A stretch of DNA of 64,000 nt from Acholeplasmatales bacterium (GCA_017454375.1 JAFTDB010000011.1:25524-89523); one strand, 5' to 3'; shown: positions 1 to 9,190, counted from the first letter of the stretch. The notes: a model not told the origin generated them from the sequence alone. Numbers and translations are program-made.

Positions 1-514
1 GTAGGATTGCATCCCATAGCTTCTTCATTGCGTTAGACTTAGTTTCGTTAGGGAATACCTTCTTAGCCCACTTTTCGCCTGGAATACCAACGATAGTCCA
101 TTGATATTTGTTATCCATTTGTTCTCTATATTTCATGATAACTGGACCAGTAGCCATTCTAACCTTAGTCATCTTTTCTTGATCAACACCACTCATTGCA
201 TCTGGATCATCACTAACTAGGTGAATCATTGCAGGAAGTACATCAGCAGCATATTGTAATTTAGCCTTATACCAATCAGGAATATCAGATAATGTAGCTA
301 CTGATTGATATTGATAAGCCATCTTAGAGATTTCAGAGTCACTCCATTCAACTCTAACCATCTTAGCCTTAGCCTTATAGCATTCCTTAACAACAAGCTC
401 TGTGAAATAAGCAATTTCAACACTTGAGTTGATGACAACTACTTGTCCCTTTTGTACGTTAGCACCTTTTCTAACAACTAATTTTGCATAGTTTTTAAGT
501 AATGTTTTATTCAT
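1..514 (-). CDS. Aminopeptidase, M29 family (C-terminal part cut off by window edge)
   Basis: Reading leftward from the ATG at 512-514 gives 171 residues that begin MNKTLLKNYAKLVVRKGANV and run open off the window edge. The opening (a helix, then KGANVQKGQVVVINSS, then ELVVKECYKAKAKMVRVEW) and the later GIPGEKWAKKVFP match the N-terminal domain of M29 metallo-aminopeptidases (AmpS/PepS/aminopeptidase T). These are cytosolic enzymes that take residues from the N-terminus of peptides using two metal ions. The metal ligands lie in the missing part and cannot be checked. The start overlaps the 3' end of the upstream aminopeptidase P gene by 8 bases, so the two peptidases are probably translationally coupled. 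Confidence 0.85.
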   Translation of the reverse strand, partial: MNKTLLKNYAKLVVRKGANVQKGQVVVINSSVEIAYFTELVVKECYKAKAKMVRVEWSDSEISKMAYQYQSVATLSDIPDWYKAKLQYAADVLPAMIHLVSDDPDAMSGVDQEKMTKVRMATGPVIMKYREQMDNKYQWTIVGIPGEKWAKKVFPNETKSNAMKKLWDAIL

Positions 515-1742
515 GTTTCTCTCCCATATATTTTTCTATATCTTCTACTGTTTTAATAATATCCTTGCTTAACCACTCAGCACCATTTTCTGTGATTAAG
601 ATATCGTCTTCAATACGAATACCAATACCCTCTTCTTCAATGTATAGACCTGGTTCATTAGAAATGATTGAGCCTGGTTGAAGTGGAGTGTATTCACATA
701 GGTCATGACAATCAAGACCAATGTGATGGCTTACACCATGATAATAATATTTAGATACTTCCTCTGGCTTTTCAATTAAGCCAATCTTTTTAAGCTCTAC
801 CTGATAATACTTAACTAATATTTGATTTAGCTCTCTAGTTGTAATACCAGGCTTAGCATTATCAAATACTAATTGTTGTCCATTTAAGACAATATTATAT
901 AAAAGCTTTTGTCTTTCACTAAACTTTCCACTTACTGGATAAGTTCTAGAAATATCTGAACAATACATATTGTATGAAGAACCTAAATCAAATAAGATTA
1001 AATCTCCATTTTTGATATCGCCCTTGTTTTCCATGTAATGTAGACAGCACGCATTCTTACCTGCCGCCGCAATTGTTGGGAAAGCATAGCCTGTACCACC
1101 ATTATATTTAACAGCTTGATCAAAATAAGATTCTAGCTGATATTCCTTCATTTCTCCCATATGAGACATAATGCTTTGAAGTCCTTTATTAGTGATTTCA
1201 ATAGCCTTTCTCATCTCTTCAATTTCTTCAGGTTGCTTAATTGTTCTAGCCTTAGTAAATAGCTTTCTAGCATTTACAACTGAAGTAGATGGAAATTTGT
1301 CTTTAATCTTTTTAGCTAATAATTCTTCTTCTGATAATGCACTATTTAAGCCAGTAGGCTTTAAATCAAGATAGATTGCACCAGTAACCTGAAGCATTCT
1401 ATCTAGGTAAGATTCAAAATCAGCTAAATATCTAACATTTTCAATTCCGGAAAGCTTAGTGATTTCTTCTTTAGATAGTGGGGCACCAACCCATTTAGCC
1501 TTAAATTCATCATAAGGATTAATGAAGATTGTCTCTCCTACCTTACCATTAAGCTTTGTAAGTACTACTATATTTTCAAATTCTAAAACACCTGTTAAAT
1601 AATAGAAATTTCTGTTGATATTATAAGATTGCTTAAAAATATCATCAGAGCCATCCATTCTAGAGAATACTACTAGAAATGAATCATCTAGCATTTGGTC
1701 GGTAATCTTTTTTCTATTATTTTTAAAAACATATGATTCCAT
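507..1742 (-). CDS. pepP: Xaa-Pro aminopeptidase (aminopeptidase P, M24B)
   Basis: A 411-residue cytosolic metallopeptidase that removes an N-terminal residue preceding proline. Residues about 1-130 form the aminopeptidase P N-terminal domain (YYLTGV, ETIFINPYDEFKAKWVG). The rest is the pita-bread fold. All five dinuclear metal ligands can be seen in order: D in FDLGS, D in CSDISR, H in HGVSHHIG, E in SNEPGLY and E in IRIEDD. Length is normal for the family. The start follows a GGAGAG-type ribosome binding site, and the gene overlaps the downstream M29 aminopeptidase by 8 bases. Together they form a peptide-degradation pair. Confidence 0.93.
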   Translation of the reverse strand: MESYVFKNNRKKITDQMLDDSFLVVFSRMDGSDDIFKQSYNINRNFYYLTGVLEFENIVVLTKLNGKVGETIFINPYDEFKAKWVGAPLSKEEITKLSGIENVRYLADFESYLDRMLQVTGAIYLDLKPTGLNSALSEEELLAKKIKDKFPSTSVVNARKLFTKARTIKQPEEIEEMRKAIEITNKGLQSIMSHMGEMKEYQLESYFDQAVKYNGGTGYAFPTIAAAGKNACCLHYMENKGDIKNGDLILFDLGSSYNMYCSDISRTYPVSGKFSERQKLLYNIVLNGQQLVFDNAKPGITTRELNQILVKYYQVELKKIGLIEKPEEVSKYYYHGVSHHIGLDCHDLCEYTPLQPGSIISNEPGLYIEEEGIGIRIEDDILITENGAEWLSKDIIKTVEDIEKYMGEKHE

Positions 1743-1839
1743 ACTTTCTCTCCTTTTTTCGCTCTGGATTTATTATACATTTTCAAGAGATAATTTTAAA
1801 TAAAAATATCTATATTTTTAAGGCATTTTCTCCTTTTTC

Positions 1840-1869
1840 TTGCTTAAAAGTCTACAAATGGGTTATAAT
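1840..1869 (+). promoter_or_regulatory. Sigma-A-type promoter for the small lipoprotein gene
   Basis: TTGCTT (1840-1845) and TATAAT (1864-1869) are separated by 18 bases. Transcription would start near 1876, leaving a leader of only about 15 bases before the ATG at 1891. That leader contains AGGTGA (1880-1885) at a good distance from the ATG. Confidence 0.6.
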
Positions 1870-1890
1870 GGTCTATTATAGGTGAAAAAA

Positions 1891-2226
1891 ATGAAAAAAT
1901 TAGTATTATTATTTGCATTTTTCATATCAATAATTCTATCTAGCTGTGGTAATAGTAAGGTAGAGCCTACAGAGGCTGGTTCCACTCACTTTGTCACATT
2001 TATTGTTATGGGTGAGGAATATGGAGAGGCTAGAGTAGTCAATAATGGTAAAATCACACTGCCAGATAATCCAACATTTGAATCATATGAATTCTTAGGC
2101 TGGTATATTGGACCAGAAATGGAATCTGCGTTTGTTAATGAAAATATTGATAAGGATTTAGTAGTTTATGCTAAATTCAATTTCCCTGAGGGAGGCGAAC
2201 CTAGTGAAACCACAACTACTAACTAA
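1891..2226 (+). CDS. Small lipoprotein with an InlB/Listeria-Bacteroides-type repeat
   Basis: The frame is open from a GTG at 1882, but AGGTGA at 1880-1885 sits five bases before the ATG at 1891, so the 111-residue start MKKLVLLFAFF is preferred. The signal peptide ends in the lipobox LSSC, so the protein should be lipid-anchored outside the membrane. The mature part holds one beta-grasp repeat of the InlB B-repeat/Listeria-Bacteroides type (HFVTFIVMGEEYGEARVV, then FLGWYIGPEM, then LVVYAKF), common in surface proteins of Bacillota. It ends in a short Thr tail (ETTTTN). The 3' end overlaps the likely start of the carboxypeptidase gene by 23 bases. The specific function is unknown. Confidence 0.75.
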   Translation: MKKLVLLFAFFISIILSSCGNSKVEPTEAGSTHFVTFIVMGEEYGEARVVNNGKITLPDNPTFESYEFLGWYIGPEMESAFVNENIDKDLVVYAKFNFPEGGEPSETTTTN

Positions 2227-3199
2227 GGGTGATTCAATTTATTTAGTAGCCCCATCATTTGGATGTACAACATCTCCATATAAGGAAAGAATGGAAGCTT
2301 CTATTCCTAAGCTTAAGGAAATGGGCTATGAGGTAATTGAAGGAAAAAACATTTATAAATCTAAAGGTATTGCTTCATCTAATACACCACGCTCACGTGC
2401 TAAAGAAATAATGGATGCCTTCAAAAGTGATGCGAAGGCAGTTATTTCTGTTGGTGGTGGTGAGGTAATGGTTGAAATCCTTGAGCATATCAACTTTGAT
2501 GTTATTAAAGAAAATCCAAAATGGTATGTAGGGTTCTCTGATAATACAAACCTAACCTACACTATCGCAACTATCTGTGATATAGAGACAATTTATGGTG
2601 CTCACGCTAATGCATTTTATAATTTAGAATACACATCACTTGATACATATAACATGTTGATAGGTGAAACTAAATTTAAAGGCTACAAGAAATGGCAGCT
2701 TGAGGAGGTAGAGGATGAAAATCCTTTATCAAGCTATCATTTTGATCAAAAGACTAATGCCATATCTTATGGATTTGATAAGGCAAAAGGTAGAATTATT
2801 GGCGGTTGCCTAGATGTATTAGTTGGATTATGTGGAACTAAATATGATCATACTAAAGAATATATCAAACGTCACAAGGATGAAGGTATCATCTTCTTCC
2901 TTGAGGCATGTGATTTAAATTCTATTAGTGTTATAAGAGCTTTAACACAATTAAAATATGCAGGCTGGTTTGATGATGTAGATGCGTTCATCGTAGGACG
3001 AAGCCTAAATTATTTTGATGAATCATTTGGTATTTCTATGAAGGATGCCTATCTACATGTATTAGAGCCACTTAAAAAGCCAATTGTATTAGATGCCCCA
3101 ATTGGTCATTTAAAGCCAACACTTCCAATCTTGGTAGGTGGACTAGCATCTGTAAAATATAAGAATAATAATATTGAAATAGAATATTTAGATAAATAG
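2204..3199 (+). CDS. LD-carboxypeptidase family serine peptidase (S66, LdcA/MccF-like)
   Basis: The S66 family cleaves the tetrapeptide of peptidoglycan during recycling, or in the MccF branch cleaves microcin-type aminoacyl nucleotides. Visible hallmarks are the N-terminal GDSIYLVAPS strand, the nucleophile serine in VGFSDNTNLT, a glutamate in FFLEACD and a histidine in APIGHLKP, which together form the Ser-Glu-His triad. The frame is open from an ATG at 2168, but that would add residues encoded inside the lipoprotein gene. The GTG at 2204 has GGAGG (2191-2195) eight bases upstream and gives 331 residues starting at KPQLLTKGDSIY. The GFSDNT form is closer to MccF-like members than to E. coli LdcA. 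The substrate cannot be told from sequence. Confidence 0.85.
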   Translation: MKPQLLTKGDSIYLVAPSFGCTTSPYKERMEASIPKLKEMGYEVIEGKNIYKSKGIASSNTPRSRAKEIMDAFKSDAKAVISVGGGEVMVEILEHINFDVIKENPKWYVGFSDNTNLTYTIATICDIETIYGAHANAFYNLEYTSLDTYNMLIGETKFKGYKKWQLEEVEDENPLSSYHFDQKTNAISYGFDKAKGRIIGGCLDVLVGLCGTKYDHTKEYIKRHKDEGIIFFLEACDLNSISVIRALTQLKYAGWFDDVDAFIVGRSLNYFDESFGISMKDAYLHVLEPLKKPIVLDAPIGHLKPTLPILVGGLASVKYKNNNIEIEYLDK

Positions 3200-3210
3200 G
3201 AAGTGATTTT

Positions 3211-4428
3211 ATGAATAGAGTCTATGAAAGATCTCAAAAGGAGAGTTCAGCAAAGTTCTATTATTCATCCCAAAAGCTATTTAGGGAAGTAAAGGCTATA
3301 AAGCTTACACTTTACATACTATCAATGGTTCCAATCATCTTATCATTCACTCCAGTAAATGAAATAAAGATTGGTGATACAAATATTGATGTAACATTTG
3401 TAGCTACAATGGTTGCCTTCTTGCTTAACATTATTGCCGAGCTTGCTTCTTCTTTAATGACCGGCCATAAGGAAAAGGCAATACTATTAAATCAATTATA
3501 TGAAGCAGAAATTACAGGCTCATCATTCTCTAAAATTGAATATGACCGTGAATTAACTAATGAGCTTAATGAGCTAGCAATTAGAAAAGCATTAGCTAAG
3601 ATGGCAAGAACAAAGAAAAATTATCATGATCCAAAGGTTCCCGAAAATATTTCTGATGAATATTGCTATCTATACCTATGTAGATCAAGCTCTGCGGGAA
3701 TTAAATATATTATGAGTAGAATGTTCTATTTCTACGTAATATTATTAATTACATTAGTTACATTATTCACATCAATTGCGATAATGAAAAGTGATAAGAA
3801 TGGCACTGAACATTTCTTAAGATTAATTATCCAATTCTATCCACTAATTCTACCAATCATTAGAAATATCAATGGTTCAGCAAAGACTATGAAATATTGT
3901 TCAAAGATTGCGGCTGATATTGATAACTTCTTTGCTGATGGTGATGATTCAATTGAAAGACTTGCAAGATTCCAATACTATGTTCAAAATATTGAATTTG
4001 AAATGCTAACAATGGCTCCTGCAAGATACGCTATCTTCCCACTTGTATTCAAGCGTGGTGTTAGAGTATTAAATGCTGGTGTTACAAAGAGATTTACTGC
4101 CGCTATTGAAGAATTAAAGAAAAAAGCTTTAATGGCTAAAGGTATCACAATTAGAACACCTAAGAAATCTATTCTAACAAGAACTGAAATAGATCTAGAG
4201 GCACTTGAGAAAAAGGAAAGAATGCTTGAAAGAAAAAAGGCTATGGCAACTGCTGAAGAGGAGGTAGTTACTCCTACTCCTGCCCCTGCACCTAAGCCTA
4301 CTCCTAAACCTGCTACAGCTACTAAGCCAGCAGCTAAGACAACTACTACAAAGAGTGCAACAAAGACAACAAAAACTGCAGCACCTAAGACTGCTACAGT
4401 TAAAGTAATAAGAAAACCTAAAAAATAA
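3211..4428 (+). CDS. Four-helix membrane protein with Lys/Pro/Ala/Thr tail (possibly S-4TM-like)
   Basis: 405 residues with four predicted membrane helices in two pairs (about 31-47 and 61-83; 171-191 and 202-219). A charged segment of about 85 residues separates the pairs and a long charged region follows. From about residue 347 the protein becomes a basic, low-complexity tail (PTPAPAPKPTPKP, then KPAAKTTTTKSATKTT, ending RKPKK), like histone H1 tails. The Gln-rich start (SQKESSAKFYYSSQKLF), paired helices and central YHDPKVPENIS region resemble the SMODS-associated 4TM effector (S-4TM) family, but this is recognition by eye and weak. No nucleotide cyclase gene is nearby. The AGGAAGTGA ribosome binding site supports the start. 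It probably shares a transcript with the LD-carboxypeptidase 11 bases upstream. Confidence 0.6.
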   Translation: MNRVYERSQKESSAKFYYSSQKLFREVKAIKLTLYILSMVPIILSFTPVNEIKIGDTNIDVTFVATMVAFLLNIIAELASSLMTGHKEKAILLNQLYEAEITGSSFSKIEYDRELTNELNELAIRKALAKMARTKKNYHDPKVPENISDEYCYLYLCRSSSAGIKYIMSRMFYFYVILLITLVTLFTSIAIMKSDKNGTEHFLRLIIQFYPLILPIIRNINGSAKTMKYCSKIAADIDNFFADGDDSIERLARFQYYVQNIEFEMLTMAPARYAIFPLVFKRGVRVLNAGVTKRFTAAIEELKKKALMAKGITIRTPKKSILTRTEIDLEALEKKERMLERKKAMATAEEEVVTPTPAPAPKPTPKPATATKPAAKTTTTKSATKTTKTAAPKTATVKVIRKPKK

Positions 4429-4455
4429 AAGATGGTCGCTTGACCATCTTTTTTA
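4427..4455. terminator. Bidirectional hairpin terminator between convergent genes
   Basis: AAAAGATGGTC and GACCATCTTTT pair around a four-base loop and are flanked by A-run and T-run, so the hairpin can end both the plus-strand membrane-protein gene and the minus-strand flavin-reductase-like gene, whose stop codon lies in its right arm. Confidence 0.85.
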
Positions 4456-5004
4456 CTTCTTAAATTTCATTCCATCCTTGAAGGCAGTACCAACTGCTTC
4501 CTTTGCCACTAAATATTTGTGGTTGAATGGATCAAACACTAATGCTTCTAGCTTCATTGGATCTATCTTACCATCTGTAAGAATAGATTCATCAGCAGAA
4601 ATATTAACAATTCTACCAATAAGGTTTCCTTCTTCTGTAAATCTTTCTACTGTGCATTCCATTGTTAGTGGATACTCACTAAACATTGGGGCATCTACAT
4701 TAGGTGCTTTAAATGCGTGGAATCCGGTTCTTTCGATTTTATTAACCTTATTACCAGATTCAATTCCAAAATAATCAGATTCTACTAAAGTCTTCTTTGT
4801 CGCAAAAGACAAAGTGAAGGCTTTTTTTAATCTCAAATTAGCTGTAGTCTTATGCTCTGATAAGCTAATTTGAATTAATTCATAATCATACATGCCACCC
4901 CATGCAGCATTCATTAAATTTGGAGTGCCACATTCATCATATGTACCAATCATTAATACTGGCTCTGGGAATAACCATGCCTTACATCCGAAATCAACTC
5001 TCAT
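4453..5004 (-). CDS. Flavin reductase-like / flavoredoxin-family FMN-binding protein
   Basis: 183 residues matching the flavin-reductase-like split-barrel family: PVLMIGTYDECGTPNLMNAAWGG is the typical first hairpin plus FMN loop, followed by ISLSEHKTTANLRLKKAFTLSF, YFGIESGNKVNK and the late LVFDP and YLVAKEAVG segments. Members bind FMN and pass electrons between NAD(P)H, ferredoxin-type donors and acceptors in anaerobes. The partner is unknown. The gene starts four bases after the stop of the GH105 gene, so the two are probably co-transcribed, although no functional link is obvious. Confidence 0.85.
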   Translation of the reverse strand: MRVDFGCKAWLFPEPVLMIGTYDECGTPNLMNAAWGGMYDYELIQISLSEHKTTANLRLKKAFTLSFATKKTLVESDYFGIESGNKVNKIERTGFHAFKAPNVDAPMFSEYPLTMECTVERFTEEGNLIGRIVNISADESILTDGKIDPMKLEALVFDPFNHKYLVAKEAVGTAFKDGMKFKK

Positions 5005-5008
5005 AATA

Positions 5009-6139
5009 TTATGCCTCCAGCTTCTTCATCTCTGTGTAAGCCATAATAAGTGGTCCTACACCCTTCGCATCATTTTCTACAACTGGTTCAGAAATATAGT
5101 ACTCATAAGAACCATCTCTATTTGGTTTATTTTCAGGTCCAAGACCTGCAACTAGGCAAATACCACCAAGATTTAAATCACCATTTTTTTCAGATAAATA
5201 TTTATTACAAATACCATTGAAGATATCAATACCAATTTGACGATATCTTTCAGGTAATGCCTCAAGTCTAACACCCTTTAATATTGCATATGCAATCATT
5301 GATGAGCCTGAAGTTTCTAAATAGTTTCCTTCCTTATGAGGGAAGTTTGGAACCTGCCAGAACATCTTAGAATCCTTATCCTGATATTCTAAGATACCAT
5401 CAATAGTCTTTTTAAATATTTCTTTAATTGTATGATATTCATCATATAATTGCTCATCCATGAAATCAAGTACATCAACAAGGCCAACTGTATACCAGCC
5501 AATACTTCTTAGCCAGAAGTTCTTAGATAGGCCAGTTTCCTTATTAGCCCAGAAGATTGATTTTGTACTATCATAGCCATGATAATAAAGATGTGCATTC
5601 TTATCATACATGATATCAAATACATTTTTAAATTGCTTAACAATGTCAGCATATTGACGCTTATTTCTTAATGTTTGATATCTTGTATAGAATGGCTGTG
5701 CCATATATAAACCATCAAGCCATACTTGATTAGGATAAATCTTTTTATGCCAGAAGTTACCTTCCTTTGTCCTTGGTTGATTCTTAACCTGTGTATAAGT
5801 TAATTCAATAGCCTTTGAATATTTTTCTTCACCTGTTAATTCATATAAATCAAATAATATTCTTGATTCACAAATATCATCAGTAGAATACTTCTCAGGC
5901 TCATAGCCTCTAATTGTGCCATCATCAAATACATAATAATCTACAAAGCTCTTTACGAAATTAATATATTTTTCATCCTTTGTAGTTTTATACATTTCAA
6001 TAAGTGATGACATCATACAGCCATCAATATAGTTCCAAACAGGCTTTTTACCAGCTCTAATAGACTCTATATTCCATAGTGGCATATCAGGTTTTGAAGT
6101 CATTAGCTTGTCGATATATTTGTCGATTAATTCATACAT
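5009..6139 (-). CDS. Glycoside hydrolase family 88/105 (unsaturated rhamnogalacturonyl hydrolase-like)
   Basis: An alpha/alpha-barrel enzyme like YteR/YesR, which removes the unsaturated uronic acid left by pectin lyases through hydration of the double bond. Visible signatures are KPVWNYIDGCMMSSLIEMY, LPF-type helical repeats, VWLDGLYMAQPFYTRY with a catalytic-type Asp, WLRSIGWYTVGLVDVLDFM, and LETSGSSMIAYAILKGVR. There is no signal peptide, so it is cytoplasmic and would act on imported oligosaccharides. The open frame reaches 6151, but the ATG at 6139 lies just after GGTGAT and gives a conventional start MYELIDKYIDKL (376 residues). No pectin lyase or sugar transporter is adjacent. Confidence 0.88.
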   Translation of the reverse strand: MYELIDKYIDKLMTSKPDMPLWNIESIRAGKKPVWNYIDGCMMSSLIEMYKTTKDEKYINFVKSFVDYYVFDDGTIRGYEPEKYSTDDICESRILFDLYELTGEEKYSKAIELTYTQVKNQPRTKEGNFWHKKIYPNQVWLDGLYMAQPFYTRYQTLRNKRQYADIVKQFKNVFDIMYDKNAHLYYHGYDSTKSIFWANKETGLSKNFWLRSIGWYTVGLVDVLDFMDEQLYDEYHTIKEIFKKTIDGILEYQDKDSKMFWQVPNFPHKEGNYLETSGSSMIAYAILKGVRLEALPERYRQIGIDIFNGICNKYLSEKNGDLNLGGICLVAGLGPENKPNRDGSYEYYISEPVVENDAKGVGPLIMAYTEMKKLEA

Positions 6140-6219
6140 CAAAATCACCATCCTAATTTTTATTATACTTAAATAGTATAATAATTACAAGGAAATAACC
6201 TCACAACAATTCAAAACAA

Positions 6220-6242
6220 AAGACCGCCTAAAAAGTGGTCTT
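6220..6242 (-). terminator. Terminator-like hairpin downstream of potD
   Basis: AAGACC (6220-6225) pairs with GGTCTT (6237-6242), and on the minus strand the hairpin is followed by TTTTGTTTTG. It lies 110 bases beyond the potD stop and would end the pot operon before the GH105 promoter region. Confidence 0.6.
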
Positions 6243-6289
6243 GATTTCTATATTTTTACAATTTAATCTGTAAAAACTCATAAATTGTG

Positions 6290-6314
6290 ATGGCTTCACT
6301 AAGCCATTTTTTGA
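6290..6314 (+). terminator. Plus-strand-oriented hairpin with T-run and no matching gene
   Basis: ATGGCTT (6290-6296) and AAGCCAT (6301-6307) form a seven-pair stem with a four-base loop, followed on the plus strand by six T. Both flanking genes are on the minus strand. It may be a second element of the potD 3' end or mark an antisense transcript. A further GGGC...GCCC pair lies at about 6320-6334. Confidence 0.4.
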
Positions 6315-6354
6315 TAAATCGGGCAAAACGCCCAGATTCAAATGTAAAAACTGA

Positions 6355-7482
6355 CTATCTAAATATAACCTTAGTAAATTTCTTTTCAATGAATGAATAT
6401 ACATCATTTCCTAAGAACTTATATACCTCAGCCTTACTTCCCTCTTCATTGATGATTAGGGCTGGATTATAGGCATCAATTTCTACAACATCAGCGAAGT
6501 CTTCATCCTCGAATATATCATCATATACTGCTTGAAGTGTTGGACAATATCCAACAAATGATGAATTATCATATGAGTTATCATAATCTAGCATGAAGTT
6601 TATGAATGCATAGGCACCATCAATATTTGATGATGTCTTTGGTATAACAAGTGAATCAAAGAAAACATTATTATGATATTTAGGGGCATAAATACCATAT
6701 GTTTTTATGTTAGTTGATTCATCACCCTCAGCCTCTAAATCTGAGTAATATGCATCAAAGAAATCTCCTGAATATACTAAAGCAATATCAAGCTTACCAG
6801 CAGCGATATCTAGCTTTAAATCATCAGAACCCCAAGCATAGAATTCAGTTTTAGAAAGTAGGTTCATACATTCTTCAATTTGTTCTAAATTTGTAGTATT
6901 TAGTGAATAGCCTAAATATAGCTCAGCTGCCGCTAGGGCATCACGTGATGAGTTATACATACCAACTCTACAGCCTGTAGGTAGGATGTCACGCTCAAAT
7001 AATACACGCCAACCATATTCTTCTACTATTTGATCTAAATCACTAAACTTTTTAGTTGAATACATTATTCCTAGTGACCCCCAGAAATATGGAACAAAAT
7101 ATCCACTATATCTTTTACAGTCTTCACTATCAAATAGTGTCTGTAGCTCAGAGACAAACATGCCTTCCTCATAATTAGATAATTTAGAATAATCTAATTC
7201 ATAAATAAGGCCATCAGTTGCCATTTGATCAATCATATAATCAGATGGCACAACGATATCATATTCAGCTTGTCTGTTTAATATCTTTGAATACATTGAT
7301 TCGTTAGTATCAGTTGTTACAAGCTTAACATTGATACCTGTTTCTTCTTCAAATGCTTTGATAACATCACTTGAAATATAATCACCCCAGTTAAGGATAG
7401 TGATTGTATTTCCACTATTTCCACAGCCTGTAAGGATTAAGGAAGTGAAAATGAATAATAATAAATAAATTATCTTTTTCAT
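6355..7482 (-). CDS. potD: Spermidine/putrescine-binding lipoprotein PotD
   Basis: The extracellular solute-binding component of the polyamine ABC transporter. The signal peptide ends in LILTGC, a lipobox with Cys20, so it is lipid-anchored outside the membrane. The mature protein shows the PotD/PotF family pattern: ITILNWGDYISSDVIKAFEEETG, then DIVVPSDYMIDQMATDGLI, FVPYFWGSLGIMYSTKK and an Ala-rich late region with DAYAFINFML-like helices. The 375-residue length is usual. It is last in the operon potA-potB-potC-potD, and its start overlaps the end of potC by four bases (ATGA-type coupling). Confidence 0.93.
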   Translation of the reverse strand: MKKIIYLLLFIFTSLILTGCGNSGNTITILNWGDYISSDVIKAFEEETGINVKLVTTDTNESMYSKILNRQAEYDIVVPSDYMIDQMATDGLIYELDYSKLSNYEEGMFVSELQTLFDSEDCKRYSGYFVPYFWGSLGIMYSTKKFSDLDQIVEEYGWRVLFERDILPTGCRVGMYNSSRDALAAAELYLGYSLNTTNLEQIEECMNLLSKTEFYAWGSDDLKLDIAAGKLDIALVYSGDFFDAYYSDLEAEGDESTNIKTYGIYAPKYHNNVFFDSLVIPKTSSNIDGAYAFINFMLDYDNSYDNSSFVGYCPTLQAVYDDIFEDEDFADVVEIDAYNPALIINEEGSKAEVYKFLGNDVYSFIEKKFTKVIFR

Positions 7483-8348
7483 TTTTCCACCTTCTTCCTA
7501 TTGGTTGCAAGCTGGTAAACAATGATGGCAGTAAATGTAATGAACATCAATACTGTGTTATAGGCACAGGCTTGATTCCATTGACCATTACGAAGTGTCT
7601 TTAGATTACCATAAATCCAAGTTGAGAAGTTATCATTCGATGCTGAAACGAAATATGTAATGATGAAATCATCAATACTCATAGTGAAAGCAAGTAATGC
7701 TCCACTAAAGATTCCTGATGAGATACTAGGAATGATTACCTTAAATAATGATTTATAAGGTGAGCATCCTAAATCCATTGCGGCATCAAATAATGAATTA
7801 TCCTTTGATAGCTTTGGCATTACTGATAACACCACATATGGTGTTGAGAATAATACGTGAGCTATCAAGGTAGTAATAAAGCTATAATTAGAAATAACAT
7901 TAACTCTAATTACAATTGATATTATTTGGAATATTACTAGTAGGAATGCGGCTGTAACAATATCCGCATTTAAAATAGGGATATTATTTAGAATAATAAA
8001 TCTTCTCTTAGCCTTTAGGTTAAGTGAATTAATACCTATTGTGGATAAGGTACCAAAGATAGTTGAGATAATAGTTGATAGGAATGTTATTTCTAATGTG
8101 AATACAATAGAATCTCTTAAATCACCATTATCAAATAGCTTTTGATACCACTCTGTAGTTACACCATTAAGTCTATATCCTAGTGGGTCTGTTGAAAATG
8201 ATGTTAATGCCATAACAATTATCGGCGTATATGTCAAAATTAAGACAAACGCAATAAAGGCAATAATCATTACCTTTCCACTATATTTTTTTGCCTGCAT
8301 AGAAAGAGGCTTTTTTACAACAATACGTTCATTCGATTCGTTCATCAT
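7479..8348 (-). CDS. potC: Spermidine/putrescine ABC transporter permease PotC
   Basis: 289 residues with six predicted membrane helices. The cytoplasmic coupling loop DAAMDLGCSPYKSLFKVIIPSISSG is the EAA motif that contacts the ATPase PotA. TSFSTDPLGYRLNG near the start is typical of PotC. It overlaps potB by four bases and potD by four bases, so the four genes are translated as a coupled set. Together with PotB it makes the membrane channel for polyamine import. Confidence 0.93.
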   Translation of the reverse strand: MMNESNERIVVKKPLSMQAKKYSGKVMIIAFIAFVLILTYTPIIVMALTSFSTDPLGYRLNGVTTEWYQKLFDNGDLRDSIVFTLEITFLSTIISTIFGTLSTIGINSLNLKAKRRFIILNNIPILNADIVTAAFLLVIFQIISIVIRVNVISNYSFITTLIAHVLFSTPYVVLSVMPKLSKDNSLFDAAMDLGCSPYKSLFKVIIPSISSGIFSGALLAFTMSIDDFIITYFVSASNDNFSTWIYGNLKTLRNGQWNQACAYNTVLMFITFTAIIVYQLATNRKKVEK

Positions 8349-9190
8349 AATAATGTCTCTCCTTCCGCATCAATTCTTGATACTATGTATAAGCTACCAA
8401 GAACTAAAATAATTATAACAATACTCCACATAGAGCCTATGTTATAGAAGGTATAATAATTTTTAAATTGTCGTTCAATTAAAAGACCAACCATAGCGTA
8501 GCGTGGATCTTCCTTTGTTACTATCTTTGGAATAGTAAAGCCCATTGCGGCTGGAAGGAATACCATCATAACTCCAGAGAATATTCCCTTAGCTGACATA
8601 GGTAGTGTCACCTTAAAGAATGTCTTCATAGGTGAGGCACCTAAATCACGGCTTGCTTCATTGATAGATTTATCCATCTTTTCAAGTACGGTATAGATTG
8701 GGAATATCATGAATGGTAAATATACTAATGTCATTACTAAGATGATCTTCAAGGCTTTGAAGTCTGATAAATCAATTGTGAAATTTAAAACATTAGTAAA
8801 GAAACTATTCTCAGATAATAAATTATTAATAGTTTGAATACGTAGTAGCATATTTGTCCACATTGGCATAATAAATATTAGGAGTAATAAATATTTATGT
8901 CTTAAATTACTACGTGAAACAAAATACGCAATTGGATAGCCTATTAGTAAGGCTAGAATAGTTGCGATAAGAGCATAAAATAATGATCTACCTAACGCAA
9001 CTAAAAAGGTATTATCAATAAGTGCTTCTAGGTTATTTGCGGTAAAACTAAAGCTTGAGGCATTAAATGTATAAACATTAAAATTCTCAATAGTTGAAAA
9101 CGCAAAGATGATCATTAATACTACTGGTAAACCAGTAAATATAATCATCCAAACAAGATAAGGAATAGATAGCTTTTTAAATCTAGTCAT
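8345..9190 (-). CDS. potB: Spermidine/putrescine ABC transporter permease PotB
   Basis: 281 residues, about six membrane helices, with the EAA coupling loop [25 protein letters not shown]. Segments [17 protein letters not shown] and [18 protein letters not shown] are in the positions expected for PotB. It overlaps the 3' end of potA by eight bases. It pairs with PotC. Confidence 0.93.
   Translation of the reverse strand: MTRFKKLSIPYLVWMIIFTGLPVVLMIIFAFSTIENFNVYTFNASSFSFTANNLEALIDNTFLVALGRSLFYALIATILALLIGYPIAYFVSRSNLRHKYLLLLIFIMPMWTNMLLRIQTINNLLSENSFFTNVLNFTIDLSDFKALKIILVMTLVYLPFMIFPIYTVLEKMDKSINEASRDLGASPMKTFFKVTLPMSAKGIFSGVMMVFLPAAMGFTIPKIVTKEDPRYAMVGLLIERQFKNYYTFYNIGSMWSIVIIILVLGSLYIVSRIDAEGETLL

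Noticed and set aside
2168..2203. ATG at 2168 as carboxypeptidase start
   Set aside because: It lies in the lipoprotein gene without a ribosome binding site; GTG 2204 has GGAGG and gives the family N-terminus.
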